64,000 bases of DNA from Phenylobacterium sp. Its GTDB lineage: Bacteria; Pseudomonadota; Alphaproteobacteria; Caulobacterales; Caulobacteraceae. Location: contig NZ_SSMX01000027.1 in the NCBI RefSeq assembly GCF_004799515.1, positions 62,001 through 126,000 of the forward strand. Direction: 5' to 3'. The notes under the pieces are model-generated. The model was given only the letters and a program-made list of their open reading frames with translations. It did no database searches and had not been told where the DNA came from. The first letter of the stretch is position 1. Each line of letters opens with the position of its first letter. The position numbers and the translations under genes are program-made. This document shows positions 1-9,075 of this stretch, in pieces.

Positions 1-1
1 G

Positions 2-370
2 AAGATGACGCTGCGCGTGCCGACCGCCAAGGCGCGCACCGCGGGCCTACGCCCGCTGGCCGAGACCAATGTGGTCTCCCAGGCGCTGACCACGCTGAAG
101 GGCCGCGCGCGGGTGAAGCGCACCATGTGGTCGCGCCGCGCCCAGGAATACGAAGCCAAGATCAACTCCGGCGACCTGATCTCCATCGCCGAGGTGGTGC
201 GCGACCTGCACCGCGCCGAGAATCAGCCGGAGCAGTCCTACTCTGAGCGCCAGCTCTATGAGAGCGCGCTGGACCGCATGGCCCGCGAAGTCGCCGCCAT
301 CGAGCGCATCGACCGCGACGCGGCCATCGGCATCCTCAACAAGTCGCTGGTGAAGGCCGTCGCCGCCTAA
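2..370 (+). CDS. CarD/CdnL-family transcriptional regulator, C-terminal part
   Basis: This is the C-terminal part (about 122 residues) of a CarD/CdnL-type regulator; the reading frame is open through the window edge, so the 5' end is missing. Family members bind the RNA polymerase beta subunit with an N-terminal Tudor-like domain and stabilise open complexes, often at rRNA promoters. What remains here is the end of that domain followed by the helical C-terminal DNA-contacting domain, with the family pattern LRVPTAKA...GLRPLA and later the stretch KRTMWSRRAQEYEAKINSGD. The first methionine at base 5 is internal, because a whole family member is about 160-170 residues. A strong hairpin terminator follows. 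Family call is sure; the symbol is left blank because the protein is incomplete. Confidence 0.9.
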   Translation, partial: KMTLRVPTAKARTAGLRPLAETNVVSQALTTLKGRARVKRTMWSRRAQEYEAKINSGDLISIAEVVRDLHRAENQPEQSYSERQLYESALDRMAREVAAIERIDRDAAIGILNKSLVKAVAA

Positions 371-399
371 GGCGCGCGCCGGACGACCAACCTTACGAG

Positions 400-429
400 A
401 CGCCCAGGTCCGCCTGGGCGTTTTCGTTT
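400..429 (+). terminator. Rho-independent terminator after the CarD gene
   Basis: A perfect 9-bp stem (ACGCCCAGG at 400-408 with CCTGGGCGT at 413-421) closes a TCCG loop and is followed by a broken T-run (TTTTCGTTT). It lies 30 bases past the CarD stop codon. Confidence 0.88.
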
Positions 430-495
430 GCCCTCCGTTTTCCTTGCCCGTGCAGGGTGACAGGCCCGGCCGGCGCCCGTAACACATCGCCGGCC

Positions 496-1527
496 ATGGA
501 AGAGACGTTCCAGCAAGGGATCGCCCTGCACCGCGAGGGCCGCCTCGAGGAGGCCGAGGCGATCTACCGCCAGCTCGTCGATTGGCGGCCGGCCGTGCTG
601 CACAATCTGGGCGTGATCCTGCGCATCACCGGGCGCCTGGACGAGGCCGAGACCGTCCTGCGCCGCGCCATCGCGGCCAATCCCACCGGCCTGCAGAGCC
701 GCTACACCCTGGGCATGACCCTGCTGCAGGCGGGCAAGTACGCCGAGGGCTGGGTCCACTACGAGACCCGCTTCCAGCTCCTGCCCAAGCCGCCGTCGCC
801 GCCACTGCCGGACTGGCGCGGCGAAAGCCTGGCCGGCAAGCGGCTGGTTGTGGTGGGCGAGCAGGGATTGGGCGACCAGATTCTCTTGTCGCGCTTCGTG
901 GGCATGACCGGCGCCGACGAAGTCGCCTTCGCCTGCGCCCGGCCGCTGGTGCGCCTGCTGTCGGCCCTGCCGGTCGAGGCGTTCAATCCCCGCCAGAGCT
1001 GGGACGAAGGCGGCGGCGGCGACTGCTGGACCTATCTGGGCCAGATCCCGCGCTGGCTGGAGCTGGGGCCGCGGGACGCGCCCGCGCCCTACCTGCCCTG
1101 CCCGCAGCGGCCCGTGTCCGGCGCCGGCCTGATGCTGGAGGGTGCGCCCGGGAACGGCAACAACGCCCGCCGCCTGCCCAGCCTCGCGGTGGCCGCCGCC
1201 ATCCGCGATCTGGCCCCCTTCGTCGACCTCAATCCCGAGGCGAGCGGGGCGCGCGACTTCGCCGACACCGCCGAGACCGTGGCCGGCCTGGAGCGGGTGG
1301 TCAGTGTCGACACCTCCGTGGCGCACCTGGCCGGCGCCATGGGCAAGCCCTGCTGGGTGATGGCGCCCGCCGTGGCCATCGACTGGTGGACGAGTTGGAA
1401 GGACGACCGTTCGGCCTGGTACCCCTCGGTGCGGGTGGTCCGCCAGCGCCAGCCGGGCGACTGGGCCGGCGTCGTCGCCGACCTGACCGGGGTGCTCGCC
1501 CAGCCTGCCGCCCAGGCCGCCGGCTAG
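496..1527 (+). CDS. TPR protein with glycosyltransferase-9-like C-terminal domain
   Basis: A 343-residue protein in two parts. Residues 1 to about 110 hold TPR helices (GIALHREGRLEEAEAIYRQL; ITGRLDEAETVLRRAIAANP). The rest resembles the ADP-heptose:LPS heptosyltransferase fold seen in many TPR proteins, with VGEQGLGDQILLSRF in place of the donor-side glycine loop and, around residue 268, the VVSVDTSVAHLAGAMGKP motif typical of GT9-like domains. It may modify a glycan or a protein, but no substrate can be read from the sequence. The ATG at 496 is preferred over a GTG at 457 because the extra 13 residues look non-conserved. It stands alone, tail to tail with dctA 9 bases away. Confidence 0.75.
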   Translation: MEETFQQGIALHREGRLEEAEAIYRQLVDWRPAVLHNLGVILRITGRLDEAETVLRRAIAANPTGLQSRYTLGMTLLQAGKYAEGWVHYETRFQLLPKPPSPPLPDWRGESLAGKRLVVVGEQGLGDQILLSRFVGMTGADEVAFACARPLVRLLSALPVEAFNPRQSWDEGGGGDCWTYLGQIPRWLELGPRDAPAPYLPCPQRPVSGAGLMLEGAPGNGNNARRLPSLAVAAAIRDLAPFVDLNPEASGARDFADTAETVAGLERVVSVDTSVAHLAGAMGKPCWVMAPAVAIDWWTSWKDDRSAWYPSVRVVRQRQPGDWAGVVADLTGVLAQPAAQAAG

Positions 1528-1536
1528 TCCGCCAAC

Positions 1537-2841
1537 CTAGTCCGCGGGGGCGCCCGCCAGCACGGCCTCAGGCTCCGGCAGAGGCCCGCGGTCCAGCTCC
1601 GCCCGCAGCCGGTCGCGGTCGAGGTCGCCCTCCCAGCCGGCGATCACCAGGGCGCCCACGCCGTTGCCCACGAAGTTGGTCAGCGCCCGGCAGGCGCTCA
1701 TGAACCGGTCGACCCCCACCAGCAAGGCCAAGGAGGCGATCGGCAGGTCCGGGATCACCGCCAGGGTGGCGGCGAGCGTGATGAAGCCCGCCCCCGAGAC
1801 GCCGCTTGCGCCCTTCGACGTCAGCATGGCCACGCCCAGCAGGCTCAGCTCCTGCTGCCAGGTCAGGTGGATGTTGGTCGCTTGCGCCAGGAACAGGGTC
1901 GCCAGCGTCATGTAGATGTTGGTGCCGTCCAGGTTGAACGAATAGCCGGTGGGCACCACCAGGCCGACGGTGGTCTTGCCCGCGCCCAGCCGCTGCAGCT
2001 TGGCGATGATCAGCGGCAGGGCGGCTTCCGACGACGACGCGCCCAGCACGATCAAGAGCTCGTCGCGGATGTAGGCCAGGAACTTCAGGATCGAGAAGCC
2101 GGAGAACCGCGCGATCGCCCCCAGCACGATCAGCACGAACAGAACGCTGGTCAGGTAGAAGGTTCCCACCAGGGCCCCCAGGTTGACCAGCGAGGCCACT
2201 CCGAACTTGCCGATGGTGAAGGCCATGGCTCCAAAGGCCGCCACCGGCGCCAGGCGCACGATCACCCCGATGATGCCGAAGAACAGCTGGGCGATGTCCT
2301 CCAGCACATCGGCGGTCCGCTCGCCGAACGCGCCCAGGCGCGTGCAGGCGAAGCCGGTCAGGATGGCGATCAGCAGCACCTGCAGGAGGTCGCCGCCGGC
2401 GAAGGCCCCGACGAAGGTGTCGGGGATCAGGTTCATCAGGTAGTCGACCAGCCCCTGGGCGTGCGCCGCCTTGGCCGCATAGGCCGCGCCGACCTTCGGA
2501 TCGAGGCTGGCCGGGTCGATGTTGAAGCCCGCGCCCGGATGGACCAGCTCCCCCACCAGGAGGCCGATGCCCAGCGCGAAGGTCGAGACCACCTCGAAAT
2601 AGATCAGGGTGCGCGCGCCGAGCCGGCCGAAGGCCTTCAGGTCGCCCATGCGCGCGATGCCGCCGGCCACCGTGCAGAAGATCACCGGCGCCACGGCCAT
2701 CTTGATCAGCTTGACGAACGCATCGCCCAGCGGCTTCAGCGCGGCGCCGAACGCCGGCCACAGCGCGCCGACCAGGAGACCCAGCGCCACGCCGACCAGC
2801 ACCTGAACCCAGAGCTGGCGAAGATGTCTCAGGAAACCCAT
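1537..2841 (-). CDS. dctA: C4-dicarboxylate/H+ (Na+) symporter DctA
   Basis: A 434-residue inner-membrane carrier of the dicarboxylate/amino acid:cation symporter (DAACS) family, which takes up succinate, fumarate and malate. The protein starts [21 protein letters not shown], and the two diagnostic motifs are present: the re-entrant hairpin serine stretch [12 protein letters not shown] and the TM7-8 motif [20 protein letters not shown]. Length and N-terminus fit DctA rather than the longer GltP type. No DctB/DctD two-component genes are adjacent, unlike in rhizobia, so control must be encoded elsewhere. Glutamate/aspartate transport by the same fold is the main alternative. Confidence 0.88.
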   Translation of the reverse strand: MGFLRHLRQLWVQVLVGVALGLLVGALWPAFGAALKPLGDAFVKLIKMAVAPVIFCTVAGGIARMGDLKAFGRLGARTLIYFEVVSTFALGIGLLVGELVHPGAGFNIDPASLDPKVGAAYAAKAAHAQGLVDYLMNLIPDTFVGAFAGGDLLQVLLIAILTGFACTRLGAFGERTADVLEDIAQLFFGIIGVIVRLAPVAAFGAMAFTIGKFGVASLVNLGALVGTFYLTSVLFVLIVLGAIARFSGFSILKFLAYIRDELLIVLGASSSEAALPLIIAKLQRLGAGKTTVGLVVPTGYSFNLDGTNIYMTLATLFLAQATNIHLTWQQELSLLGVAMLTSKGASGVSGAGFITLAATLAVIPDLPIASLALLVGVDRFMSACRALTNFVGNGVGALVIAGWEGDLDRDRLRAELDRGPLPEPEAVLAGAPAD

Positions 2842-2933
2842 GCGCCCGACTCGTCCACCTGGGCGTCCGCCCCCGGAGGTTCAGGCTTAAGGCGCAAGGC
2901 CCCTGCGGGCAATCGCGCGCGGGCGTCGGGACC

Positions 2934-4085
2934 TCAGGCGGCGGCGAACGCCCTGCGGCGGCGCAGGATCGCGCCCAGGCCTGCGAAGCCCGTGAGCATC
3001 AGCGCCCAGGCCGACGGCTCGGGCACGCTCGCACCGATGTCGATCCCGGCGAAGGTTCCCAGGTGCACCTCACCGCCTTGGGTGAAGTCCTTGGCCACCA
3101 GCGTGCCTTCGATGGGGCTGTGGTTGGTGACGTCGGAGGTCGGGGCCAGGACGGAGCCGTCCATCTGGGTGTTGAAGTCGAGGGTGCTGGCGCCCTCGAA
3201 GTTCCAGATCACATAGGGGTTTTCGGCGGAGTTGTTGTCGTTGAAGTTGAAGGTGAAATTGCCTGCGCCGGTGACGTTGATGATCGTGGTCAGATAGCCG
3301 CTGCCCACTGTCGGCAGGTTGAAGATCAGGTTCTTGAAGCTCTCGAGCTCGGTGGCGCTGACGTCGATCACCGCATAGCCCGCGCCGCCGTTGGTCGCCT
3401 TGAGGACGGTGTTGTTCGGGTCGGCGGTGTTGAAGCCGCTGCCAGCCGTGGGGCCGAGCGCGGCGAGGGTCTTGGCGAGGGCCTTCACGTCGGCGGTGAT
3501 GGTCGCCGTCTCGCCCGGCAGGGCGTTGAGGTCCGCGGAGAAGCCGCCGCCCTGCCCGCCATGGACGTCCGAGCCCGTGGGATGGCTGTTGCCGCCCAAC
3601 GAGCCGCCGGCCAGGATGGTCGCGCCGCCCGCGCCATTCGTCAGGCCGATGCTGCCGCCGACGATCAGCTCGCTGTTGCTGGCGTTCAGGTTCACCGTGC
3701 CCGCGTTGCCGCCGATCAGCGCGCCCGAGGGCGTGATCTCATTGGCGACGCCGCCATTCGGGCCGTTGTTGATGTTGATGTTCCCGGTGGCGTTGCCGCC
3801 GACGGTGAGCGTCGGATGGCTCGACGCCTTGAAGCCGCGGCCCGCGGTCGAGCGGCCGTTGCCGAACGTGCCGCCATTGCTCAGGTTGCCGCCGATATAG
3901 GCCTTGCCCTCGACGTCCTGGCCGCCGCTCATATTGCCCAACACGATCAGGTTGAGCTCGCGCAGGTCCTCCAGCCCGGCGGCGGCGCTGCCCCCAGCGG
4001 CGGCCGGCGTCGCCGCGAAGGCGGCGGCCGACAGGGCGGCAACAGAGGCGAACGCCGCGAAGCGCGGCGAGGACGCGATGGTCAT
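2934..4085 (-). CDS. Choice-of-anchor A family secreted protein with PEPxxWA-CTERM tail
   Basis: A 383-residue exported protein. It has an N-terminal signal peptide (about residues 1-30, ending near AAAGGSA), then the choice-of-anchor A domain with its hallmark start LRELNLIVLGNMSGGQDVEG and repeated short GGN/GGS strands that suggest a beta-helix-like surface domain. The C-terminus is a PEPxxWA-CTERM sorting signal: VPEPSAWALMLTGFAGLG, a hydrophobic helix, then the basic cluster RRRR. Such proteins are recognised by an exosortase and placed on the cell surface or in exopolysaccharide; no exosortase gene lies in the window. Glycine/asparagine-rich composition is normal for the family. The ATG at 4085 gives a clean signal peptide. 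Confidence 0.88.
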   Translation of the reverse strand: MTIASSPRFAAFASVAALSAAAFAATPAAAGGSAAAGLEDLRELNLIVLGNMSGGQDVEGKAYIGGNLSNGGTFGNGRSTAGRGFKASSHPTLTVGGNATGNININNGPNGGVANEITPSGALIGGNAGTVNLNASNSELIVGGSIGLTNGAGGATILAGGSLGGNSHPTGSDVHGGQGGGFSADLNALPGETATITADVKALAKTLAALGPTAGSGFNTADPNNTVLKATNGGAGYAVIDVSATELESFKNLIFNLPTVGSGYLTTIINVTGAGNFTFNFNDNNSAENPYVIWNFEGASTLDFNTQMDGSVLAPTSDVTNHSPIEGTLVAKDFTQGGEVHLGTFAGIDIGASVPEPSAWALMLTGFAGLGAILRRRRAFAAA

Positions 4086-4236
4086 GAAGAGATCCCCGGA
4101 CGAGATAACAAGCTATGCCTTAACCATACCGCAGCGGCAATCGCGCTCCCCTGTAGCGGGAATTGTTGCAGCCTCGGCGGCCGGAACGCGAAACCCTTGG
4201 CGCCGCGAAGCGCCCATGGCATCCGTCGCGCCGCGT

Positions 4237-4313
4237 GGCCCGGTAGCTCAGCCGGATAGAGCAGGGCTTTCCTAAAGCCAAGGTCGGGGGTTCGAGTCCC
4301 TCCCGGGCCGCCA
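4237..4313 (+). tRNA. tRNA-Arg (anticodon CCT)
   Basis: A full 77-nt cloverleaf. The acceptor stem GGCCCGG (4237-4243) pairs with CCGGGCC (4303-4309), discriminator G, and CCA is encoded at 4311-4313. The D arm is GCTC...GAGC and the T arm GGGGG TTCGAGT CCCTC. The anticodon loop TTCCTAA gives CCT, which reads AGG. The first anticodon-stem pair is a G-A mismatch in this reading. The last A of CCA is also the A of a downstream ATG, which is therefore not a start codon. Confidence 0.95.
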
Positions 4314-4345
4314 TGCGAGAGCCTCGAACGGGAGCCGCGAAGCCG

Positions 4346-4753
4346 ATGACGACCAGCGCAACGTCCCCGGAAGAATCCCCGTCTCAACTGATCGACGCCC
4401 GGATCGCGGCGCTGGGCGACTGGCGGGGCGAGACCCTGGCCCGGGTTCGCGCGCTGATCCACGAGGCGGTCCCCGAGGTGGTCGAGGAGTGGAAGTGGCG
4501 GGGCGTCCCGGTGTGGTCGCACGACGGGATCATCTGCACCGGCGAGACCTACAAGGCCGTCGTCAAGCTGACCTTCGCCAAGGGCGCGGCGCTGGACGAT
4601 CCATCCGGCCTGTTCAATTCCAGCCTGGAAGGCAATGTCCGGCGCGCCATCGACATCCCCGAGGGCGCGCCCCTCGACGCCGAGGCGCTGAAGGCGCTGG
4701 TCCGGGCCGCCGCGGCCCTGAACACCGCCTCGCGCCACCGCAAGAAGGCCTAG
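4346..4753 (+). CDS. DUF1801 domain-containing protein
   Basis: A 135-residue cytoplasmic protein of the DUF1801 (YdhG-like) family. The core pattern is visible: LIDARIAALGDWRGETLARVRALIHEAVPEV, the WKW segment VEEWKWRGVPVW, and the following beta strands ICTGETYKAVVKLTF. The function of the family is unknown; a fold related to SufE/YdhG has been noted for it. The frame is open back to an ATG that overlaps the CCA of tRNA-Arg; the ATG at 4346 is chosen since it leaves the tRNA intact. The last four bases overlap the end of the convergent sugar transporter gene. Confidence 0.82.
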   Translation: MTTSATSPEESPSQLIDARIAALGDWRGETLARVRALIHEAVPEVVEEWKWRGVPVWSHDGIICTGETYKAVVKLTFAKGAALDDPSGLFNSSLEGNVRRAIDIPEGAPLDAEALKALVRAAAALNTASRHRKKA

Positions 4754-6045
4754 GCCCGCCGCGGAACGGCGGCCGGCGCCCGGTAGCCCCTCCAGGCGTA
4801 GTAGAGGATGTAGAGGTAGCAGGGCGCCATCAGGCCCGCGAACACCGCCTGGAAGTCCAGGTGCTGTTTCAGGACGGCGAAGGCTTGCGGGATGATCGCG
4901 CCGCCGACGATGCCCATCACCAGGAGCGCCGATCCGGTCTCGGTGGCCTTGCCGAGACCGCGGATCGCCAGCGGGAAGATCGCCGGCCACATCATCGCGT
5001 TGGCGAAGCCCAAGGCGGCGACGAAGCCCACCGACACATAGCCCTTGGTCAGAAAGGCCCCGCCCACCAGCACCAGGCCCATCACCGCCGAGGCCCGCAG
5101 ATAGGCCGCCTGCGAGACGATCCTCGGCGTGAACACCAGCCCCGCCAGATAGCCCGCGAGCATGGCCGCCAGCGTGAAGGCGGTGAAGAACTTGGTCTGG
5201 TCCAGGGGCAGGCCGAAGGCGCGGCCATAGGCGCCGATGGCGTCGCCGGCCATCACCTCGACGCCCACATAGACGAACAGGCAGATCACGCCCAACCACA
5301 GGTGCGGGAAGCTGAAGACGCTGCGCCCCTCGGTCTCGCCGGCCAGGGCGGCGGCGTTGGCGTCCGAGGCCCGCAGGTCCGGCAAGGGCGACCTCAGGAT
5401 GCCGGCCGCGGCCGCCAGCAGGACGACCGCCATGGCCAGGTACGGCAGATGGATCTTCGCGGCGAAACCGTTCAGCAGCGCCTCGCGCTCGGCGCCGGTC
5501 GCGTGTTCCAGCGAGGCCGAAAGATCGCCGATCCCGTGCATCACCAAGGCCCCGATCACCAGGGGCGCGAGGATGCCGGCGGCCTTGTTGCAGATGCCCA
5601 TCAGGGCGATGCGCCGCGCCGCGCCGTCGATGGGGCCCAGGATCGAGACGTAGGGATTGATCGCCGTCTGCAAGAGGGCCAGGCCGCCGCCGATGACGAA
5701 GAGCCCGGTGAGCGCGCCGGGATACCAGCGCCGCGTCGCGAACTCCCCGAACATCGCCGCCCCCACGGCCATCACCGCCAGGCTGAGCGACAGACCCCGC
5801 TTCAGGCCGGTCCTGCGCAGGATCCACGACGCCGGCAGGGCCAGGACGAAGTAGGAGACGTAGAAGACCATCAGCACCAGGAACGAGTTCACCTCGTTCA
5901 GGTCGAAGGCCAGCCGCACGAAGGTGATCAGCGGCCCGTTCAGCCAGGTGAAGAAGCCGATGATGAAGTAGAGGCCGCCGGCGATGGCGATCGAGCGGAC
6001 CGGGCTGTCGGCCCGGCCCGCCGGCGCGGCGGCCGCCACCGTCAC
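4750..6045 (-). CDS. Sugar MFS transporter (FucP/GlcP-like)
   Basis: A 431-residue major facilitator with about twelve predicted membrane helices, of the fucose/glucose/galactose:H+ symporter group. The features seen are GGLYFIIGFFTWLNGPLITFVR in helix 1, the second-helix region NSFLVLMVFYVSYFVLALPASW, and QTAINPYVSILGP, which is the FucP-family QxxxNPYxxxLG motif. The start is GTG, whose bases overlap the stop codon of the upstream peptidase gene (GTGA), so the two are translationally coupled. The pairing of a hexose carrier with a secreted M14 peptidase suggests joint use of glycosylated peptides or cell-wall material, but this is inference. Confidence 0.85.
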   Translation of the reverse strand: MTVAAAAPAGRADSPVRSIAIAGGLYFIIGFFTWLNGPLITFVRLAFDLNEVNSFLVLMVFYVSYFVLALPASWILRRTGLKRGLSLSLAVMAVGAAMFGEFATRRWYPGALTGLFVIGGGLALLQTAINPYVSILGPIDGAARRIALMGICNKAAGILAPLVIGALVMHGIGDLSASLEHATGAEREALLNGFAAKIHLPYLAMAVVLLAAAAGILRSPLPDLRASDANAAALAGETEGRSVFSFPHLWLGVICLFVYVGVEVMAGDAIGAYGRAFGLPLDQTKFFTAFTLAAMLAGYLAGLVFTPRIVSQAAYLRASAVMGLVLVGGAFLTKGYVSVGFVAALGFANAMMWPAIFPLAIRGLGKATETGSALLVMGIVGGAIIPQAFAVLKQHLDFQAVFAGLMAPCYLYILYYAWRGYRAPAAVPRRA

Positions 6046-8846
6046 TTGCCGGTCTTCCCGGCGGCGGGGCCATACTCCAGGGCGTTGAACACGAACTTGA
6101 AGGAGCCGTAGGACTGGCCGCGCATCGCCACCTCCGGGCCCAACAGGAAGACCTTGCCGGCGCCGTAGCTGGCGTCGACGATGCCGGTCGTGCCGTCCAG
6201 CGCCTTCTGGCCCCAGGCCCAGCCGCTGCGCAAGGGATCGGCGCCCTCGAACCAGCTCACCGACTTGGCCTGCGCCGGGTCGGTGATCTTGAACACCGGG
6301 CTGGAGTCGAAGAACAGGTCGACCCGGTCGGCGAAGCCGTAGCCCAGCGGATCCTTGTTATCGACCTTGGCCGTCAGGATCGAACCGGGGATGTAGAACT
6401 TGGTCGAGGGCAGCGGCGCGGGCCTGCCGTCCTTGCCCGGCGCCGTCAGCCCGTTCTCGGTCAGGTGCAGATACTCGCCGAGCCGCGTGGAGCTGCCAAC
6501 GGCCACCGCCGAGCCGCCCTTTTCCACGAAGGCCTGGATCTGCGGCAGGGTCTTCTCGGCCGTCACGTGGCCCAGCATCTTGCGGTACTTCTCCGGCACC
6601 TCCTCCGGCTTGGGCAGGCCGCGGCCGAAGCCGCCGCCGCCGCCGCCGTAGCGGCTGTCGCCGCCGGGGATCGCGCCGTCGACGAACATCAGGACGTCGT
6701 ACTTGGCGTTGAGGTTGCCCGCGTCGAGCTCCGGCGCATAGACCAGCGTGTAGGGGAACTCGAACTGCTCGACGACCCACTGCATCCAGCCCGAGGTGAT
6801 CAGGCCGCCATAGGTGTCGACGATGCCGATGCGCGGGACCTTCAGGGCGATCTTCTCGCCCCGTGGCGCGGAGCCCATGGCGTAGGCGTCGATGCCGAGC
6901 TCGCCGACGCTCTTGCCGACGATGGCCTTGGCCGCGCCGGAGGCCGGCACCCAGACCGCGCCCGGGCCGAAGGTCTGGCCGCCGGCGGTGACCCCGTCCT
7001 TCAGCCAGAACACCGGGACCTTGGCCTTCTGCAGGCGGTTGGTCAGGGTGAAGCTGTTGTTGGTCCGGTGGTCCAGGATCCAGCCCGCGCCGCCGGTCCC
7101 CACCACCTTGCCGGGCGGCGGCGCCATGACCTCGGTGACCGGCTGGAAGGGCCCGGAGAAGCCCTCCAGGACGCGGTCGTACTTCACCCCCATCTGGTAG
7201 CTGAGGTTATAGCCGGTGATGTCATAGGGCTTGATCGGCGGGCCGCCCGGATATTCGAAGTCCTGCGGGTGGTCCTGCGGCTCGAACATGTCGAGGATAT
7301 GCGGGCGGAACGCCTGGTCGCAGAGCACGACGTAGGATCCGGCCGGGTAGCTCTTGCCGTTCACCGTGAAGGGCGCGGTCGCCTTGTCGATCACGATGCC
7401 CGACTTGATCAGGGCGTTCAGGAACTTGATCGTGGTCGGCATGTCCGGCTGGTCCGGCGGCAGGATGTAGCCGCGCGGGTCGCGCTGGTCCGGGGCGTGG
7501 AAGACGGTGTCGTACAGCTTGGGATCGACCACCGCGTCCTGGTCGCCGTTGCCAGCCAGGCCGTCGCCGCCGCGGGTGCGCGGCGCCGGGCCCTGCGCCC
7601 TGGCGGCCTCCTGCACCGCGGCCACCCGCTTGGGTGTGATCGTCCAGTTGTCCTGCGTGCCGCGCTTGATGGAGTTCTTGCCCATCAGATAGCGGTTGTA
7701 GAGCAGGTCTTCCTTGTTCTTGGACGCGTAGTCGATCGTCGCCCGGTTCATGGTCTTGATGTATTCGATGGTCTGGCGGAAGTGCCAGATCTGCGGCGGC
7801 ACCGGATAGAGTTCGTCCTGGTTGGAGAGCTGGCGGGCCGGCACCAGCGGCAGCTGCATCGGGGTCGGGCTGCCGATGATCTCGGTCAGGATGCCCACCA
7901 CATTATGGAAGTAGCCGGTGGTCCGAAGGCCGCCGTTGAACCAGGTGGAATAGGGCGCCGCCGAGCGCTCCGCCGAACCCGGCTTGTCCTCGGCGATCAG
8001 CCGGCCGTGGATGGAGGCCGAGACCCCGTCCAGTTCGCTGAGCACCAGCGGATCGAAATGATAGTTCGACGGGTTGCGGAACGGCGGCACGAAGACCACC
8101 GCGCCCAGCGGCCCGGTCTGGTGCTCGTTATAGACGATCTGCGGGTACCATTCCTTGAACATCGCCCGGTTGATCGCCGTCGTCTCGGGCTGGTTCGACA
8201 TGTAGTATTCACGGTTGTTGTCGTGGCCGACGTAGCGCTGGTAGATCACCGGCAGGTCGGCCAGGCTGCGCGCCTTCACGTCGGGCTTGCGCATGTACCA
8301 GTCGGCGACCAGTTGCTGGCCGTCGGGGTTCGGCAGCACGAACAGCATCACCGTATCGTTCAGGAAGCGCAGGGTCTCCGGGTCGTTCTTGGAGACCATC
8401 TCGTAGACGATCTGGATCTGGGTCTGGGCGTTGGAGACCTCGCTGGCGTGCAGGCCGCCGTCGATCCAGACGAAGGCCTTGCCTTCCTTGGCCAGCGCGT
8501 GGGCCTGCTCGTCGGTGAGGCCCTTGGCGAGCGCCAGCTTCTCGGCGATCTGGCGGTGGTGTTCGAGGTTCTTGATGTTCTCCGGCGAGGAGACGACAGC
8601 CATCCAGATGTCGCGGCCCTCGACGCTCTTGCCCAGGCTGACCAGCTTCATCCGGTCGCTCTGGCTGGCCAGGGTCTTCCAGTAGGCGGTGGTCTGGTCG
8701 TAGTTGGCCAGGAAGTAGTCGTCGCCCGGCTCCGAGCCGTTCAGCGCCTCCTTGGGCGTGGTGATGCGGGCGGTGGTGGTCTGGGCCACGCCAGCGCCTT
8801 GCCAGACCAGGGCCAACGCCACGCCGGCGAGCAGTGCAGATCTCAT
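6042..8846 (-). CDS. Secreted M14-family zinc carboxypeptidase-like protein
   Basis: A large exported metallopeptidase of about 934 residues. The signal peptide is MRSALLAGVALALVWQGAGV-AQ. The N-terminal third is an M14 domain: VSLGKSVEGRDIWMAVVSSP leads to the zinc motif GGLHASEVSNAQ (HxxE) and further down VLPNPDGQQLVADWYMRKPD and YNEHQTGPLGAVVF, where the later histidine ligand would lie. The remaining two thirds form a long C-terminal region, probably a glutamine amidotransferase-like domain (segment YDVLMFVDGAIPGG), as in other large M14 proteins of this type. ATG 8846 is chosen because it opens the signal peptide; 27 upstream in-frame residues look spurious. Coupled by overlap to the downstream sugar transporter. 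Confidence 0.85.
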   Translation of the reverse strand: MRSALLAGVALALVWQGAGVAQTTTARITTPKEALNGSEPGDDYFLANYDQTTAYWKTLASQSDRMKLVSLGKSVEGRDIWMAVVSSPENIKNLEHHRQIAEKLALAKGLTDEQAHALAKEGKAFVWIDGGLHASEVSNAQTQIQIVYEMVSKNDPETLRFLNDTVMLFVLPNPDGQQLVADWYMRKPDVKARSLADLPVIYQRYVGHDNNREYYMSNQPETTAINRAMFKEWYPQIVYNEHQTGPLGAVVFVPPFRNPSNYHFDPLVLSELDGVSASIHGRLIAEDKPGSAERSAAPYSTWFNGGLRTTGYFHNVVGILTEIIGSPTPMQLPLVPARQLSNQDELYPVPPQIWHFRQTIEYIKTMNRATIDYASKNKEDLLYNRYLMGKNSIKRGTQDNWTITPKRVAAVQEAARAQGPAPRTRGGDGLAGNGDQDAVVDPKLYDTVFHAPDQRDPRGYILPPDQPDMPTTIKFLNALIKSGIVIDKATAPFTVNGKSYPAGSYVVLCDQAFRPHILDMFEPQDHPQDFEYPGGPPIKPYDITGYNLSYQMGVKYDRVLEGFSGPFQPVTEVMAPPPGKVVGTGGAGWILDHRTNNSFTLTNRLQKAKVPVFWLKDGVTAGGQTFGPGAVWVPASGAAKAIVGKSVGELGIDAYAMGSAPRGEKIALKVPRIGIVDTYGGLITSGWMQWVVEQFEFPYTLVYAPELDAGNLNAKYDVLMFVDGAIPGGDSRYGGGGGGFGRGLPKPEEVPEKYRKMLGHVTAEKTLPQIQAFVEKGGSAVAVGSSTRLGEYLHLTENGLTAPGKDGRPAPLPSTKFYIPGSILTAKVDNKDPLGYGFADRVDLFFDSSPVFKITDPAQAKSVSWFEGADPLRSGWAWGQKALDGTTGIVDASYGAGKVFLLGPEVAMRGQSYGSFKFVFNALEYGPAAGKTGK

Positions 8847-9012
8847 GCGAATTCCCCGTCCCTCGAGCGGCGCACAAAGGCCGCCCCCGACTACGCGATG
8901 GCCGACACTAGCGCCGCGCCAACGCACGTCGAGCCCTTAGCAGACTCGATCATGGCCGGATGTTTCAAGCTCGAAGGATGGGCCGCGGCGAGACGCGCCG
9001 CTCAAATGCAAG

Positions 9013-9047
9013 ACAGGCGCGACGGACCGATGGCCTGTCGCGCCTGT
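9013..9047 (-). terminator. Hairpin 3' of the PEP-CTERM gene, probable terminator
   Basis: A perfect 11-bp inverted repeat (ACAGGCGCGAC at 9013-9023, GTCGCGCCTGT at 9037-9047) with a 13-nt loop sits 29 bases past the stop of the minus-strand gene ending at 9076. There is no proper T-run, so it may act as a Rho-related or 3'-end-protecting structure. Confidence 0.55.
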
Positions 9048-9075
9048 TCCCGCGGCTTGCGGCGCCTAGCTGGAC

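Noticed and set aside
4120..4127. TTAACCAT, a CtrA half-site-like sequence upstream of the choice-of-anchor A gene.
   Set aside because: Only one half-site is present with no TTAA partner at the right distance; such 8-mers occur by chance.
4158..4170. The string AATTGTTGCAGCC occurs here and again near 44596.
   Set aside because: Thirteen bases with no shared context; no integration element is next to either copy.
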